Assembly (NCBI RefSeq): GCF_029892155.1
Contig: NZ_JARZAG010000020.1
Location: 1 to 64,000 of the forward strand
Direction of reading: 5' to 3'
DNA: 64,000 nt
From: Kitasatospora sp. GAS204B
Lineage (GTDB): Bacteria; Actinomycetota; Actinomycetes; Streptomycetales; Streptomycetaceae
Shown: positions 55,950 through 63,126 of the stretch, one piece after another
How the letters are laid out: each line of letters starts with the position of its first letter
Numbering within the stretch: the first letter of the stretch is position 1
The notes under the pieces: model-generated
Seen by the model: only the letters and a program-made list of their open reading frames with translations
Told to the model about the DNA's origin: nothing
Database searches by the model: none
Program-made: the position numbers and the translations under genes

Positions 55950-55980
55950 ACCCTCAGGCCTCACGCAACGTGAGGGTCAA
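55950..55980 (-). promoter_or_regulatory. MerR-type promoter with 19-bp spacer and operator
   Basis: On the minus strand: -35 TTGACC (55975-55980), a 19-bp spacer, then GAGGGT (55950-55955). The spacer is mostly filled by a perfect inverted repeat CCTCACG-TTG-CGTGAGG (55959-55975), very like SoxR/MerR boxes. The long spacer and central dyad are the classic arrangement activated by MerR-family proteins, here the TipA-like regulator of the same operon. Confidence 0.8.
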
Positions 55981-56132
55981 GCCCGGCGCGCTGACTGGCA
56001 CTGGCAGGGGCAGGCAGCCGCCGCCGCTGCTGTCCATACTCGAACCCAGGAAGAGCAAGCCGCAGTTGGGGCGGTTCCTGTGGACGCTTTCCGAACACCT
56101 CTGAATTCCGCAAACCTATGAATGGAGACACC

Positions 56133-56555
56133 ATGCCCACGCTCTACACCACCGAAGCACTCTCGACCGGCGACGGCCGCAACGGCGAGGTCCGCACCGC
56201 CGACGGGGTCCTCGACGAACTCCTCGCGGTCCCGAAGGAGATGGGCGGCCCGGGCGGCGACAAGACCAACCCCGAGCAGCTCTTCGCCGCCGGCTACGCC
56301 GCCTGCTTCCACAACGGGATGCGGCTGATAGCGGGTCAGCAGAAGCTCGAGCTGGGCGAGTCGACCGTCAAGTCCACGGTGAGCCTGATCACCCTGGACG
56401 ACGGGGGCTTCTCGCTGGAGGTGGCGCTGTCGGCGCACCTGCCCGGCCTGGACCAGGCCACGGCCGACCAGCTCGTGGAGACCACGCACCAGGTGTGCCC
56501 GTACTCCAACGCCACCCGCGGGAACATCTCGGTCACCCTGGTGGCGACGGTCTGA
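56133..56555 (+). CDS. ohr: Organic hydroperoxide resistance protein (Ohr)
   Basis: 140 residues from ATG 56133 with GGAG upstream. The opening LYTTEALSTGDGRNGEVRTAD, the catalytic AAGYAACFHNGM (Cys58) and VCPYSNATRGN (Cys122) are diagnostic for Ohr rather than OsmC. It reduces organic and fatty-acid hydroperoxides with lipoyl/thiol help. No OhrR is adjacent; the MarR gene at 57259 is the nearest candidate but is separated by other genes. Confidence 0.94.
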   Translation: MPTLYTTEALSTGDGRNGEVRTADGVLDELLAVPKEMGGPGGDKTNPEQLFAAGYAACFHNGMRLIAGQQKLELGESTVKSTVSLITLDDGGFSLEVALSAHLPGLDQATADQLVETTHQVCPYSNATRGNISVTLVATV

Positions 56556-56587
56556 GCCTGGGTCGCGCCGGGAGGCAGACTGGGCGG

Positions 56588-57067
56588 GTGGATCCTCGAT
56601 GGATGTTCCCGGACCTGGACGAGGCCGGAGTGGTCACGGTGGGCGAGGTGTTGGCGGAGGCGGACACCCGACTGCGCGGGCTCGCGCGGCGGTTGGGGGT
56701 GCGGGGTGGTCTGCGGACCAACCCGGCCCCGATCACGGGGATGCCGTACGCCGGTGAGCTGTACGGGTACTTCCGGCTCGCCGACGCCCGGTTCGGCGCG
56801 ATGGTCTGCGTCGACCGAAGGTGTGGCAACGACCTGCGGTTCGGGCCGCCGTGGCTGGTCGGCGCGGAGATCGAGGTGCCGTGCCGGTACGGCGAGGAGT
56901 GCACGGGGCACCAGGTCGCCGCGTTCTCGGACGGATACGTCGAGTACCGCGAGCCGGTCGCGGCGGTGCGGGGGCTGGCCGAGGCGAGCGCATGGCTGGT
57001 TGAGAGCGCGGTGGCCCGATCGCCCGCCGGGTGGCGGGTGCGGAACACTGAGCAGTGCGGCGAGTAG
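56588..57067 (+). CDS. Hypothetical protein
   Basis: About 159 residues from GTG 56588 (ATG 56600 possible). It is rich in Gly, Arg and Val with a charged, soluble profile: GVVTVGEVLAEADTRLRGLA, PYAGELYGYFRLADARFGAM, VCVDRRCGNDLRF and VEYREPVAAVRGLAEAS. Three Cys (VDRRCGND, PCRYGEEC) might bind a metal. No family recognised. Codon bias supports a real gene. Confidence 0.65.
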   Translation: MDPRWMFPDLDEAGVVTVGEVLAEADTRLRGLARRLGVRGGLRTNPAPITGMPYAGELYGYFRLADARFGAMVCVDRRCGNDLRFGPPWLVGAEIEVPCRYGEECTGHQVAAFSDGYVEYREPVAAVRGLAEASAWLVESAVARSPAGWRVRNTEQCGE

Positions 57068-57079
57068 GGGGAGGCGCAG

Positions 57080-57252
57080 GTGGGTGAGGCGTCCGGGGAG
57101 TGGACGTTGCTGCGTGGCGGGCAGTTGGTCGGCTCGGTAGAAGTCGACCAGCCCGACTTCGCGTGGTCACCATCCCGGTTGGACACCTGATCCACAGTGC
57201 GGCACCGGAGGTGTTCGCGGAGGCGGTGTCGGCGTTCCTGCCGGCGCAGTGA
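57080..57252 (+). pseudogene. Fused gene remnants: hypothetical N-terminus and hydrolase C-terminus
   Basis: A GTG at 57080 behind GGGGGAGG starts a normal-looking N-terminus (VGEASGEWTLLRGGQLVGSV, then EVDQPDFAW) that stops at 57190. In another frame, 57166-57252 encodes TIPVGHLIHSAAPEVFAEAV ending in FLPAQ, a typical alpha/beta-hydrolase C-terminus with the catalytic His. Neither part is complete, so a deletion has joined two unrelated genes. Confidence 0.65.
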
Positions 57253-57258
57253 GCCGCG

Positions 57259-57672
57259 TCAGTCGGCCAGCATCAGCTGGAGCAGGTCGCGCAGCGCCTC
57301 GCGCTGCTCGCCGGTCAGCGGCTCCAGGGGGTGCGAGGCGAACGGCATCCGGGCGCGCAGGTCGGCGATCACGCTCAGGCCGGCTTCGGTGGCGGCGACC
57401 AGTTTGACCCGGCGGTCGCCCGGGCTGGGGCGGCGTTCGGCCAGGCCGCGGGTCTCCAGGCGGTCCACGACGGCGGTGACGTTGGACGGCTCGGCGTGCA
57501 GGTGGTCGGCGATCCGGCGCATCGCGACCGGGTGTTCGGCGGCGATCAGCGCCTTGGCCTGCAGCGGGGTCAGGTCGTGCGGGGTGGCGGCGGCCTCGGA
57601 CTCCTGGGCGTAGCGGCGGTTGATCGCGGCGAAGAGGGCCACGACCTGGGCGGTCAGTTCATCCGATGGCAT
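57259..57672 (-). CDS. MarR-family regulator
   Basis: 137 residues from ATG 57672. The winged helix is clear: LTPLQAKALIAAEHPVAMRRI, HLHAEPSNVTAVVDRLETRG and the wing LAERRPSPGDRRVKLV. It stands divergent from an SDR gene, and the shared region has dyads, so it probably represses that gene and itself. Ligand unknown. Its stop is 6 bp from the convergent pseudogene end. Confidence 0.93.
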   Translation of the reverse strand: MPSDELTAQVVALFAAINRRYAQESEAAATPHDLTPLQAKALIAAEHPVAMRRIADHLHAEPSNVTAVVDRLETRGLAERRPSPGDRRVKLVAATEAGLSVIADLRARMPFASHPLEPLTGEQREALRDLLQLMLAD

Positions 57673-57693
57673 GGGGCCAGTCTACCGAGATGC

Positions 57694-57751
57694 TTGACAA
57701 TCGAAAACATCTGGTTGCATAGTTATCGAGACGGGTAGTTATGAAGCATAA
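57694..57751. promoter_or_regulatory. SDR promoter and candidate MarR operator
   Basis: TTGACA (57694-57699), an 18-bp spacer and CATAGT (57718-57723) form a good + strand promoter for the SDR gene. Beyond it lies TTATG-AAG-CATAA (57739-57751), a perfect dyad, and a TAGTTAT pair (57720, 57736). These would suit a MarR dimer acting just downstream of the transcription start. Confidence 0.6.
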
Positions 57752-57775
57752 GTAAGTGCAGCGAAAGGTCCACCC

Positions 57776-58609
57776 ATGCGCACCGTTCTGATCACCGGCA
57801 CCTCCTCCGGCATCGGCCTGGCCACCGCCGTCGCCGCCGCCCAGGCCGGCTGGCGGGCCGTCGCCACGATGCGCGACACCGCCAAGGCCGGCGCCCTGAT
57901 CGCGGCGGCCGAGGCCGCCGGGGTGAGCGAGCTGGTCGAGGTGCGGGCGCTGGACGTGACCGACCCGGCCTCGGTGGCTGCCTGCGTGGCGCAGATCGCC
58001 GCCGAGCACGGCCGGCTGGACGCGGTGGTCAACAACGCGGGCGCCGGGCACGTCGGCACCATCGAGCAGGAGAGCGTCGAGGACGTCCGGGCCGTGATGG
58101 AGGTCAACTTCTTCGGCGTGGTCGAGGTGACCCGGGCCGCACTGCCGCTGCTGCGCGAGAGCAAGGGCCGGCTGATCTCGGTGACCAGCGTCGGCGGCGT
58201 GATCGGCCAGCCGTTCAACGAGGCGTACTGCGCGGCCAAGTTCGCCGTCGAGGGCTTCATGGAGTCGCTGGCGCCGGTCGCCGCGACCACCGGGGTGAGC
58301 GTGAGCGTGGTGGAGCCGGGCGCGGTGGCGAGCGAGTTCGTCGCCAACGTCGGCCTCGACCCGCAGGCGGTGGCCGCCGCCGGTCCGTACGGCCCGGCCC
58401 TGGCCACCTACCTGGACCGCACCCGCAACGCCTTCGCCAACGCGCAGACCCGCGAGGGCGCGGCCGCCGCGATCATCGAGGTGCTGACCGCCGAGAAGCC
58501 CGCCTTCCGGGTGCAGACCTCGGACGCCGCGCGCGGCTTCACCGCCGTCAAGCTCGCCGACCAGGACGGCTCGGCGGTGCAGGGCCTGACGGCGGGCTGG
58601 GTGGCCTAG
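57776..58609 (+). CDS. Short-chain dehydrogenase/reductase
   Basis: 277 residues from ATG 57776. Classical SDR: TGTSSGIGLATAVA (cofactor motif), NNAGAGHVG, catalytic Ser in ISVTSVGG and YCAAKFA (Tyr-xxx-Lys). The dinucleotide motif and absence of an early acidic selector leave NAD versus NADP open. It reduces or oxidises a carbonyl/alcohol substrate, presumably the MarR ligand or a derivative. Its TAG stop coincides with the edge of the palindromic element at 58606. Confidence 0.94.
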   Translation: MRTVLITGTSSGIGLATAVAAAQAGWRAVATMRDTAKAGALIAAAEAAGVSELVEVRALDVTDPASVAACVAQIAAEHGRLDAVVNNAGAGHVGTIEQESVEDVRAVMEVNFFGVVEVTRAALPLLRESKGRLISVTSVGGVIGQPFNEAYCAAKFAVEGFMESLAPVAATTGVSVSVVEPGAVASEFVANVGLDPQAVAAAGPYGPALATYLDRTRNAFANAQTREGAAAAIIEVLTAEKPAFRVQTSDAARGFTAVKLADQDGSAVQGLTAGWVA

Positions 58610-58697
58610 GGTCTGTACGGCGGATCTTTCCGGGCCCGCGACGCCGGGCGCCCAACGCCGCGGGCTCATCCGAAAAGATCCGCCGTACAGGCCCTAG
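58606..58697. mobile_element. MITE-like 92-bp palindromic element
   Basis: 28-nt outer arms (58606-58633 and 58670-58697) match with 2-3 differences, and the inside has a further GCCCGCG/CGCGGGC pairing. CTAG stands at both ends and could be a target duplication. It carries no gene. Similar GGCGGATCTTT-type palindromes are frequent between Streptomyces genes and may also terminate transcription. Confidence 0.65.
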
Positions 58698-58814
58698 TCG
58701 GCGCTCCCCGGGGTAGGAGCCCCAGTGCGGTGTCAGGGTCGCCGACATGCGGGGCCGCCTGAGCGGTGACATGTTGGTGGCAGCCCATTGTCGGACGAAC
58801 CGCGAGGAGGAGAC

Positions 58815-59066
58815 ATGGGCATGATGGACAAGCTCAAGGGCATGCTCGGTGGCCACAGTGAGAAGGCGACCGACATGGCGTCCGGCGCGAAGGACCGCGC
58901 GATGGACGCCGGGCAGGAGGCTTCCGACAAGGCCCAGGAGCACCTGCCGGGCCCGGCGGCCGACGCCCTGGGGAACATCACCAACCGCGGCCAGCAGGGC
59001 GTTGACGACGGCCAACAGGCGGCGTCGGACATGGAGAGCGAGGGCGGCCCCGAATGGGAGCGGTGA
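58815..59066 (+). CDS. Small hydrophilic stress- or antitoxin-like protein
   Basis: 83 residues from ATG 58815 with GGAGGAG upstream. MGMMDKLKGMLGGHSEKATD is followed by repeated KA/DxA-type helical stretches (ASGAKDRAMDAGQEASDKAQ). It resembles CsbD-like stress proteins and the N-termini of Rv0909-type putative antitoxins, but no toxin lies beside it. Likely an unfolded or single-helix cytoplasmic protein. Confidence 0.75.
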   Translation: MGMMDKLKGMLGGHSEKATDMASGAKDRAMDAGQEASDKAQEHLPGPAADALGNITNRGQQGVDDGQQAASDMESEGGPEWER

Positions 59067-59083
59067 CCCGCTGACCACCGGCT

Positions 59084-59122
59084 GAGTGGGGCGCATCCTG
59101 GAGACCAGGATGCGCCCCGCTC
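59084..59122. terminator. Bidirectional terminator
   Basis: GAGTGGGGCGCATCCTGG / CCAGGATGCGCCCCGCTC, 18-bp arms with one G-T pair, between the convergent small gene and tricorn-like gene. Confidence 0.88.
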
Positions 59123-59144
59123 ACGTATGTGCCGCCACGCGGCC

Positions 59145-62100
59145 TCAGCCGCGTGGTGGCAGCGGCGGGCGCCGCAGGTCCGGGCGCGGGGTGTCGGCCG
59201 GCGGCGGGGCGGCGGCAGGGTGGGTGTGCAGCAGCTCCAGGGCGACCCGGACGGCCTCGGACAGCTCGGTGTTGCGGCCGGCCGCCCAGTCGGCGGGGCT
59301 GCGCAGCACCGGGATGTCCGGTTCCACCCCGTGGTTCTCGATCCCGAAGCCGCGCCCGCCGGTGAACCAGGAGGCGTTGGCGGGCACCGAGAGCTGGGTG
59401 CCGTCACCCAGGGTGTGCCGGCCGATGGTGCCGACCACCCCGCCCCAGGTCCGCCGGCCGACCACCGGACCCAGGCCCAGCAGCTTGACCGCCGCGATGA
59501 TCACGTCCCCGTCCGAGCTGGTCGCCTCGTCGGCCAGCGCCACGATCGGGCCGCGCGGCGCGTCGCGCGGGTAGCGCACGGCGCGCCGGCCGCGGGTGTG
59601 GTCCCAGGCCAGCACCCGGCGGGTGAGCTTCTCCAGGACCAGCTCCGAGACGTTGCCACCGGCGTTCCCCCGCACGTCCAACACCAGGGCGGGACGGTCG
59701 AGTTCGCGGCGCAGGTCGCGGTTGAACTGGGCCCAGCCGGAGCCGCCGAGGTCGGGGATGTGCAGGTAGCCGCAGAGGCCGTCGCTGAACTCCCTCACCA
59801 GCGACCGGCGTCGGGCCACCCAGTCCTGGTAGCGCAGCGGCCGCTCGTCGGTCACCGGGGTGATCGCCACCCGGCGCACCGGGCCGTCGGGGCCGCGCCG
59901 CACGGCGAGTTCCAGGGTGCTGCCGCCGGCTCCGGCCAGCAGTGGGGCCGGGCCGCGCACCGGGTCCGGGGTGCGGCCGGCGATCGCCACCAACTCGTCG
60001 CCCTCGCGCACCTGGTGGCCCGCCAGCGGGGCGCGGGCGCGGGGGTCGGAGGACTCCCCGAGCAGCACCCGGCTGAGCAGCCAGCGGCCGTCCGGCTCGC
60101 GGTGCGCGCTCGCCCCGAGCAGCCCGAGCGGCTGCTGCACCGGCGCGGGCCCCTCGCCGCGCCGGGCCGGGGTGACGTAGGCGTGCGAGGTGCCGAGCTC
60201 GCCGAGCAGCTCGCGCAGCAGGTCGGCGAAGTCGTCGGGGGAGGCGATCCGCTCCAGCAGCGGCTCGTACTGGGCGACCAGCGCGGGCCAGTCCAGGCCG
60301 CCCAGCGCCGGGTCCCAGAACTGGTCGCGGACCAGCCGGGCCGCCTCGTGATAGGCCTGGCGCCACTCCGGGCCCGGGTGGACGGTGTGGGTGATCCGGC
60401 GCAGGTCCACCGTCACCGCGGCGCCCGGGGCGGCCAGCGGCAGCAGCTTGAGCGAGCCGGCGACGAAGGTGGCCACCGCCGCGCCGTCGCCGGAGACCGC
60501 GTAGCCGTCCACCTGCTCCTGCACGGTGCTGCGGGTGGCGGAGGCCAGGTCGAAGTACTCCAGGGCAGGGCGCCCGGACAGGTCGGTGGGGCTGGCGAAG
60601 GTCTCGCCGAGCGCGCCGGAGATCGGCCAGCGCAGCCAGAGCAGCCCGCCGCGCACCGGCGCCGGGGTGGAGTACTTGGAGGCGATCACCGGGAACGGCA
60701 CCAGCCGCTCGGGCAGGCCCTCGACGTCCACCAGCACGGTGCCGTCGCCGGGCGCCGGGTCCGCCTCGTCGCCGACCGGGGCGGCGAACGGCGAGGGGGT
60801 GTCGGCGGCCAGCGGGACCAGGTACGGGCGGCAGCCGAGCGGAAAGGAGAGGTCGCCGGTGTGCACGTCGTGCACCGGGTCGAAGCCACGCCAGGAGAGG
60901 AAGACCAGGTAGCGGCCGTCCCGGGTGAAGACCGGTTGCTCGTCCTCGAAGCGGCCCTCGGTGACGTTCAGCGGCAGCGCGTCGGGCAGGTCCAGGCGCT
61001 GCAGCCGGATCCGGCGCAGCGAGCGCCCGGCGACCGGCTGGGACCAGGCCAGCCAGCGCGAGTCGGGGGAGAAGGCCAGGCCCCGGATCGGGCCGTAGCC
61101 GGCCCTGGCCAGCTCGCGGACCTCGCCGTCGGCGGTGTGGACCAGCAGCAGCCGGCCGTCGCCGGCGGCCGCCGCGAGCAGGTGGCCGTCCCGGCTGGCG
61201 ACCAGCTCGAGCACCTGGCCCAGCTGCCCGGCCGCGATCCGGCGGGCCGCCGGTGCGGCGGTCGGTGCGGCGGTGGTCGGTGCGGCGGTCGGCGCGGGGT
61301 GCGTGGCCGCGCTGCCGGGCAGCGCGGCCAGTTCGATCGCGTCCTCGCCCTCGGCGTCGGTGACCCAGGCGATCTGTCCGGTGCCGCCGAGCACGACGGG
61401 CAGCCGGGCCCGCACCCCGGGGGTGTCGGCCAGCGCGCGGGCCGGGCCGTCGCGGTGGGTGAGCCAGTAGAGGCTGCCGCGCACCCCGACCACTCCGGAG
61501 CGGCCGGTGGCGTCGCAGACCAGGTCGTTGAGGTGCCGGGCGGCGGTCACCTGGTACGGGCGGCGCCCGGCCCGGGAGCCGCCCAGGCGCATGGTGAGCC
61601 GGCGCGGAGCGGGGGCGTCCAGGCTCTCCAGCAGCCACAGGTCGCCGGCGTGCTGGTAGACCACCCGGTGGCCGTCCGTGCTCGCCTCGCGCGCGTAGTA
61701 GCTCGCGTGGTCGGTGTGCCGGCGCAGGTCGGCGCCGTCCGGGCGGCAGGAGTAGAGGTTCGCGATGCCCTCGTGGTCGGAGAGGAACGCCACCCGCTGG
61801 TCGACCAGCATCGGGGAGGAGAGGTGGCCGGGCAGGTCGGGCAGCAGCTGCGCGCCGTCCAGCCAGAGCCGCCCGGTGGCGCCGCCCCGGTAGCGCTTCC
61901 AGGCGGCCGGCTCGTGCGGGGCGGCGGCGGTCAGCAGCAGCGTGTGATCCGCCGTCAGGTACAGGTCGCGGACCGGGCCCCACGGCAGCCGCCGGCCCGG
62001 CGAGCCGTCCAGCGGCAGCGCGTGCGCCCAGGTGTAGTGCGCGAAGGGCTCGTGGTGCGAGGTGAGCGCGAGCACCTCGCCGGTGGGCAGCCAGCCGCGC

Positions 62101-62393
62101 ACCCGGGTGTCCTGGCTGCCCCAGTAGGTCAGCCGGACCGCCTCGCCGCCCTCGGTGGGCGCCGTCCACACCTCGGGGGTGAGCGCAGCCCAGCTGGTCC
62201 AGGCGACGGTGCGACCGTCGGGGGAGAGTCTGGGGTGCGAGACCCGGGTGCGGTCACAGCTGACCCGCCAGGCCCGGCCTGACGATCCGTCAGGTTCGAG
62301 CGGGGCGAGCCAGACGTCGTCCTCGGCGGTCAGCGTCAGCAGCTCGCCGGTCAGATGGGGGTAGCGCAGGTAGCCGCGGTGGTTGTCGGTCAC
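59145..62393 (-). CDS. Tricorn-like peptidase (S41, beta-propeller plus PDZ)
   Basis: 1082 residues from ATG 62393, full length for tricorn. An N-terminal propeller (~1-330) and a second (~370-660) come first, then the C1 domain, PDZ (~770-850) and the catalytic C2 domain. Predicted catalytic residues sit near the Thermoplasma positions: His ~737 in LGTSHAYV, Ser-Asp ~959-960 in DEATSSDGD, and Glu ~1019 in GIENHGVEPD. It should degrade peptides released by the proteasome or other proteases. It is cytoplasmic (no signal) and stands alone. Confidence 0.94.
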   Translation of the reverse strand: MTDNHRGYLRYPHLTGELLTLTAEDDVWLAPLEPDGSSGRAWRVSCDRTRVSHPRLSPDGRTVAWTSWAALTPEVWTAPTEGGEAVRLTYWGSQDTRVRGWLPTGEVLALTSHHEPFAHYTWAHALPLDGSPGRRLPWGPVRDLYLTADHTLLLTAAAPHEPAAWKRYRGGATGRLWLDGAQLLPDLPGHLSSPMLVDQRVAFLSDHEGIANLYSCRPDGADLRRHTDHASYYAREASTDGHRVVYQHAGDLWLLESLDAPAPRRLTMRLGGSRAGRRPYQVTAARHLNDLVCDATGRSGVVGVRGSLYWLTHRDGPARALADTPGVRARLPVVLGGTGQIAWVTDAEGEDAIELAALPGSAATHPAPTAAPTTAAPTAAPAARRIAAGQLGQVLELVASRDGHLLAAAAGDGRLLLVHTADGEVRELARAGYGPIRGLAFSPDSRWLAWSQPVAGRSLRRIRLQRLDLPDALPLNVTEGRFEDEQPVFTRDGRYLVFLSWRGFDPVHDVHTGDLSFPLGCRPYLVPLAADTPSPFAAPVGDEADPAPGDGTVLVDVEGLPERLVPFPVIASKYSTPAPVRGGLLWLRWPISGALGETFASPTDLSGRPALEYFDLASATRSTVQEQVDGYAVSGDGAAVATFVAGSLKLLPLAAPGAAVTVDLRRITHTVHPGPEWRQAYHEAARLVRDQFWDPALGGLDWPALVAQYEPLLERIASPDDFADLLRELLGELGTSHAYVTPARRGEGPAPVQQPLGLLGASAHREPDGRWLLSRVLLGESSDPRARAPLAGHQVREGDELVAIAGRTPDPVRGPAPLLAGAGGSTLELAVRRGPDGPVRRVAITPVTDERPLRYQDWVARRRSLVREFSDGLCGYLHIPDLGGSGWAQFNRDLRRELDRPALVLDVRGNAGGNVSELVLEKLTRRVLAWDHTRGRRAVRYPRDAPRGPIVALADEATSSDGDVIIAAVKLLGLGPVVGRRTWGGVVGTIGRHTLGDGTQLSVPANASWFTGGRGFGIENHGVEPDIPVLRSPADWAAGRNTELSEAVRVALELLHTHPAAAPPPADTPRPDLRRPPLPPRG

Positions 62394-62441
62394 CTTCCCA
62401 TCGTTCGCAGGCTGCGCGGGCCTGGCAACCGGGGGTCCTGG

Positions 62442-62912
62442 CTAAGAGGGTCCGCCAGTAGGGGGCCGCTCGCTGCCGGCCGGCCAGATCTCGTGCACCC
62501 AGAGCCCGGCCGCCCGGGTCAGTGCGGCCACCTCGGCCGGCTCGCCGCCCGGGCTGCCGTCCCAGACCGCGATCAGCTCGTCGATCATGCCGACCAGGGC
62601 CCGGCCCAGGTCGTCGCCGAGGCCGCCGGCCGAGGTGGCCGCCAGCCGGTGCACGGCGGTGGCCTCGCGGACGATCTCGCCGGCGGCCCCCTGCCGCGGC
62701 AGCGCGCCACCGCTGGCCGGGACGACGATCTCCACCTTGCCGCCGTGCTCGCGCACCGCCTGCGCGAACCAGGTCTCGGGGCCCGGGCGCAGCGCGGTGA
62801 CGCCGACCAGCTCGTACGGCCCGTAGGTGGTCGCCAGCCGCCACAGCTCGCCGCGCACCAGCATTTCGGTCAGGTCGGAGAGGCCTTGGTACCCGGTGAT
62901 TCCGACGCGCAT
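62442..62912 (-). CDS. Small protein with Rossmann-like N-terminus
   Basis: 156 residues from ATG 62912. MRVGITGYQGLSDLTEMLVR and YELVGVTALRPGPETWFAQA resemble the N-terminal part of SLOG/DprA-like nucleotide-binding proteins; KVEIVVPASGGAL follows. Function unknown. It lies 48 bp upstream of the tricorn-like gene on the same strand and might share its transcript. Confidence 0.68.
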   Translation of the reverse strand: MRVGITGYQGLSDLTEMLVRGELWRLATTYGPYELVGVTALRPGPETWFAQAVREHGGKVEIVVPASGGALPRQGAAGEIVREATAVHRLAATSAGGLGDDLGRALVGMIDELIAVWDGSPGGEPAEVAALTRAAGLWVHEIWPAGSERPPTGGPS

Positions 62913-63126
62913 TCTCGTGCCCTTCGCTCAGGGCCGTGCCGTCTTCAGGATAGCGCCGGAGTCCTCCCGAGCTCCTGGGCCGGGCCTCAGCCGCCGTGGA
63001 GCCGTATTCAAGTGCCTCACAAGTCACGAAACCTACGTTCGAACGTAACTGGACCGGGCGTAGCGGCTGATGCCGGCACCGCCTCGGATCGCGCAACCCA
63101 CGGACGCGAGACAAGGATCTGATCCC

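Noticed and set aside
57259..57672. MarR gene as OhrR partner of ohr
   Set aside because: It is divergent from an SDR gene with its own operator candidates and is separated from ohr by a hypothetical gene and a pseudogene; the OhrR-type reactive Cys near the N-terminus is not seen.
58815..59066. Toxin-antitoxin pair
   Set aside because: Only the antitoxin-like small protein is present; no toxin gene overlaps or adjoins it.
59127..62282. Very long open frame on the + strand opposite the tricorn-like gene
   Set aside because: It is the antisense image of a well-supported gene; its Arg/Gly/Val-rich translation shows no motif. Similar antisense frames at 2.9, 13.7, 30 and 41.6 kb were dropped for the same reason.
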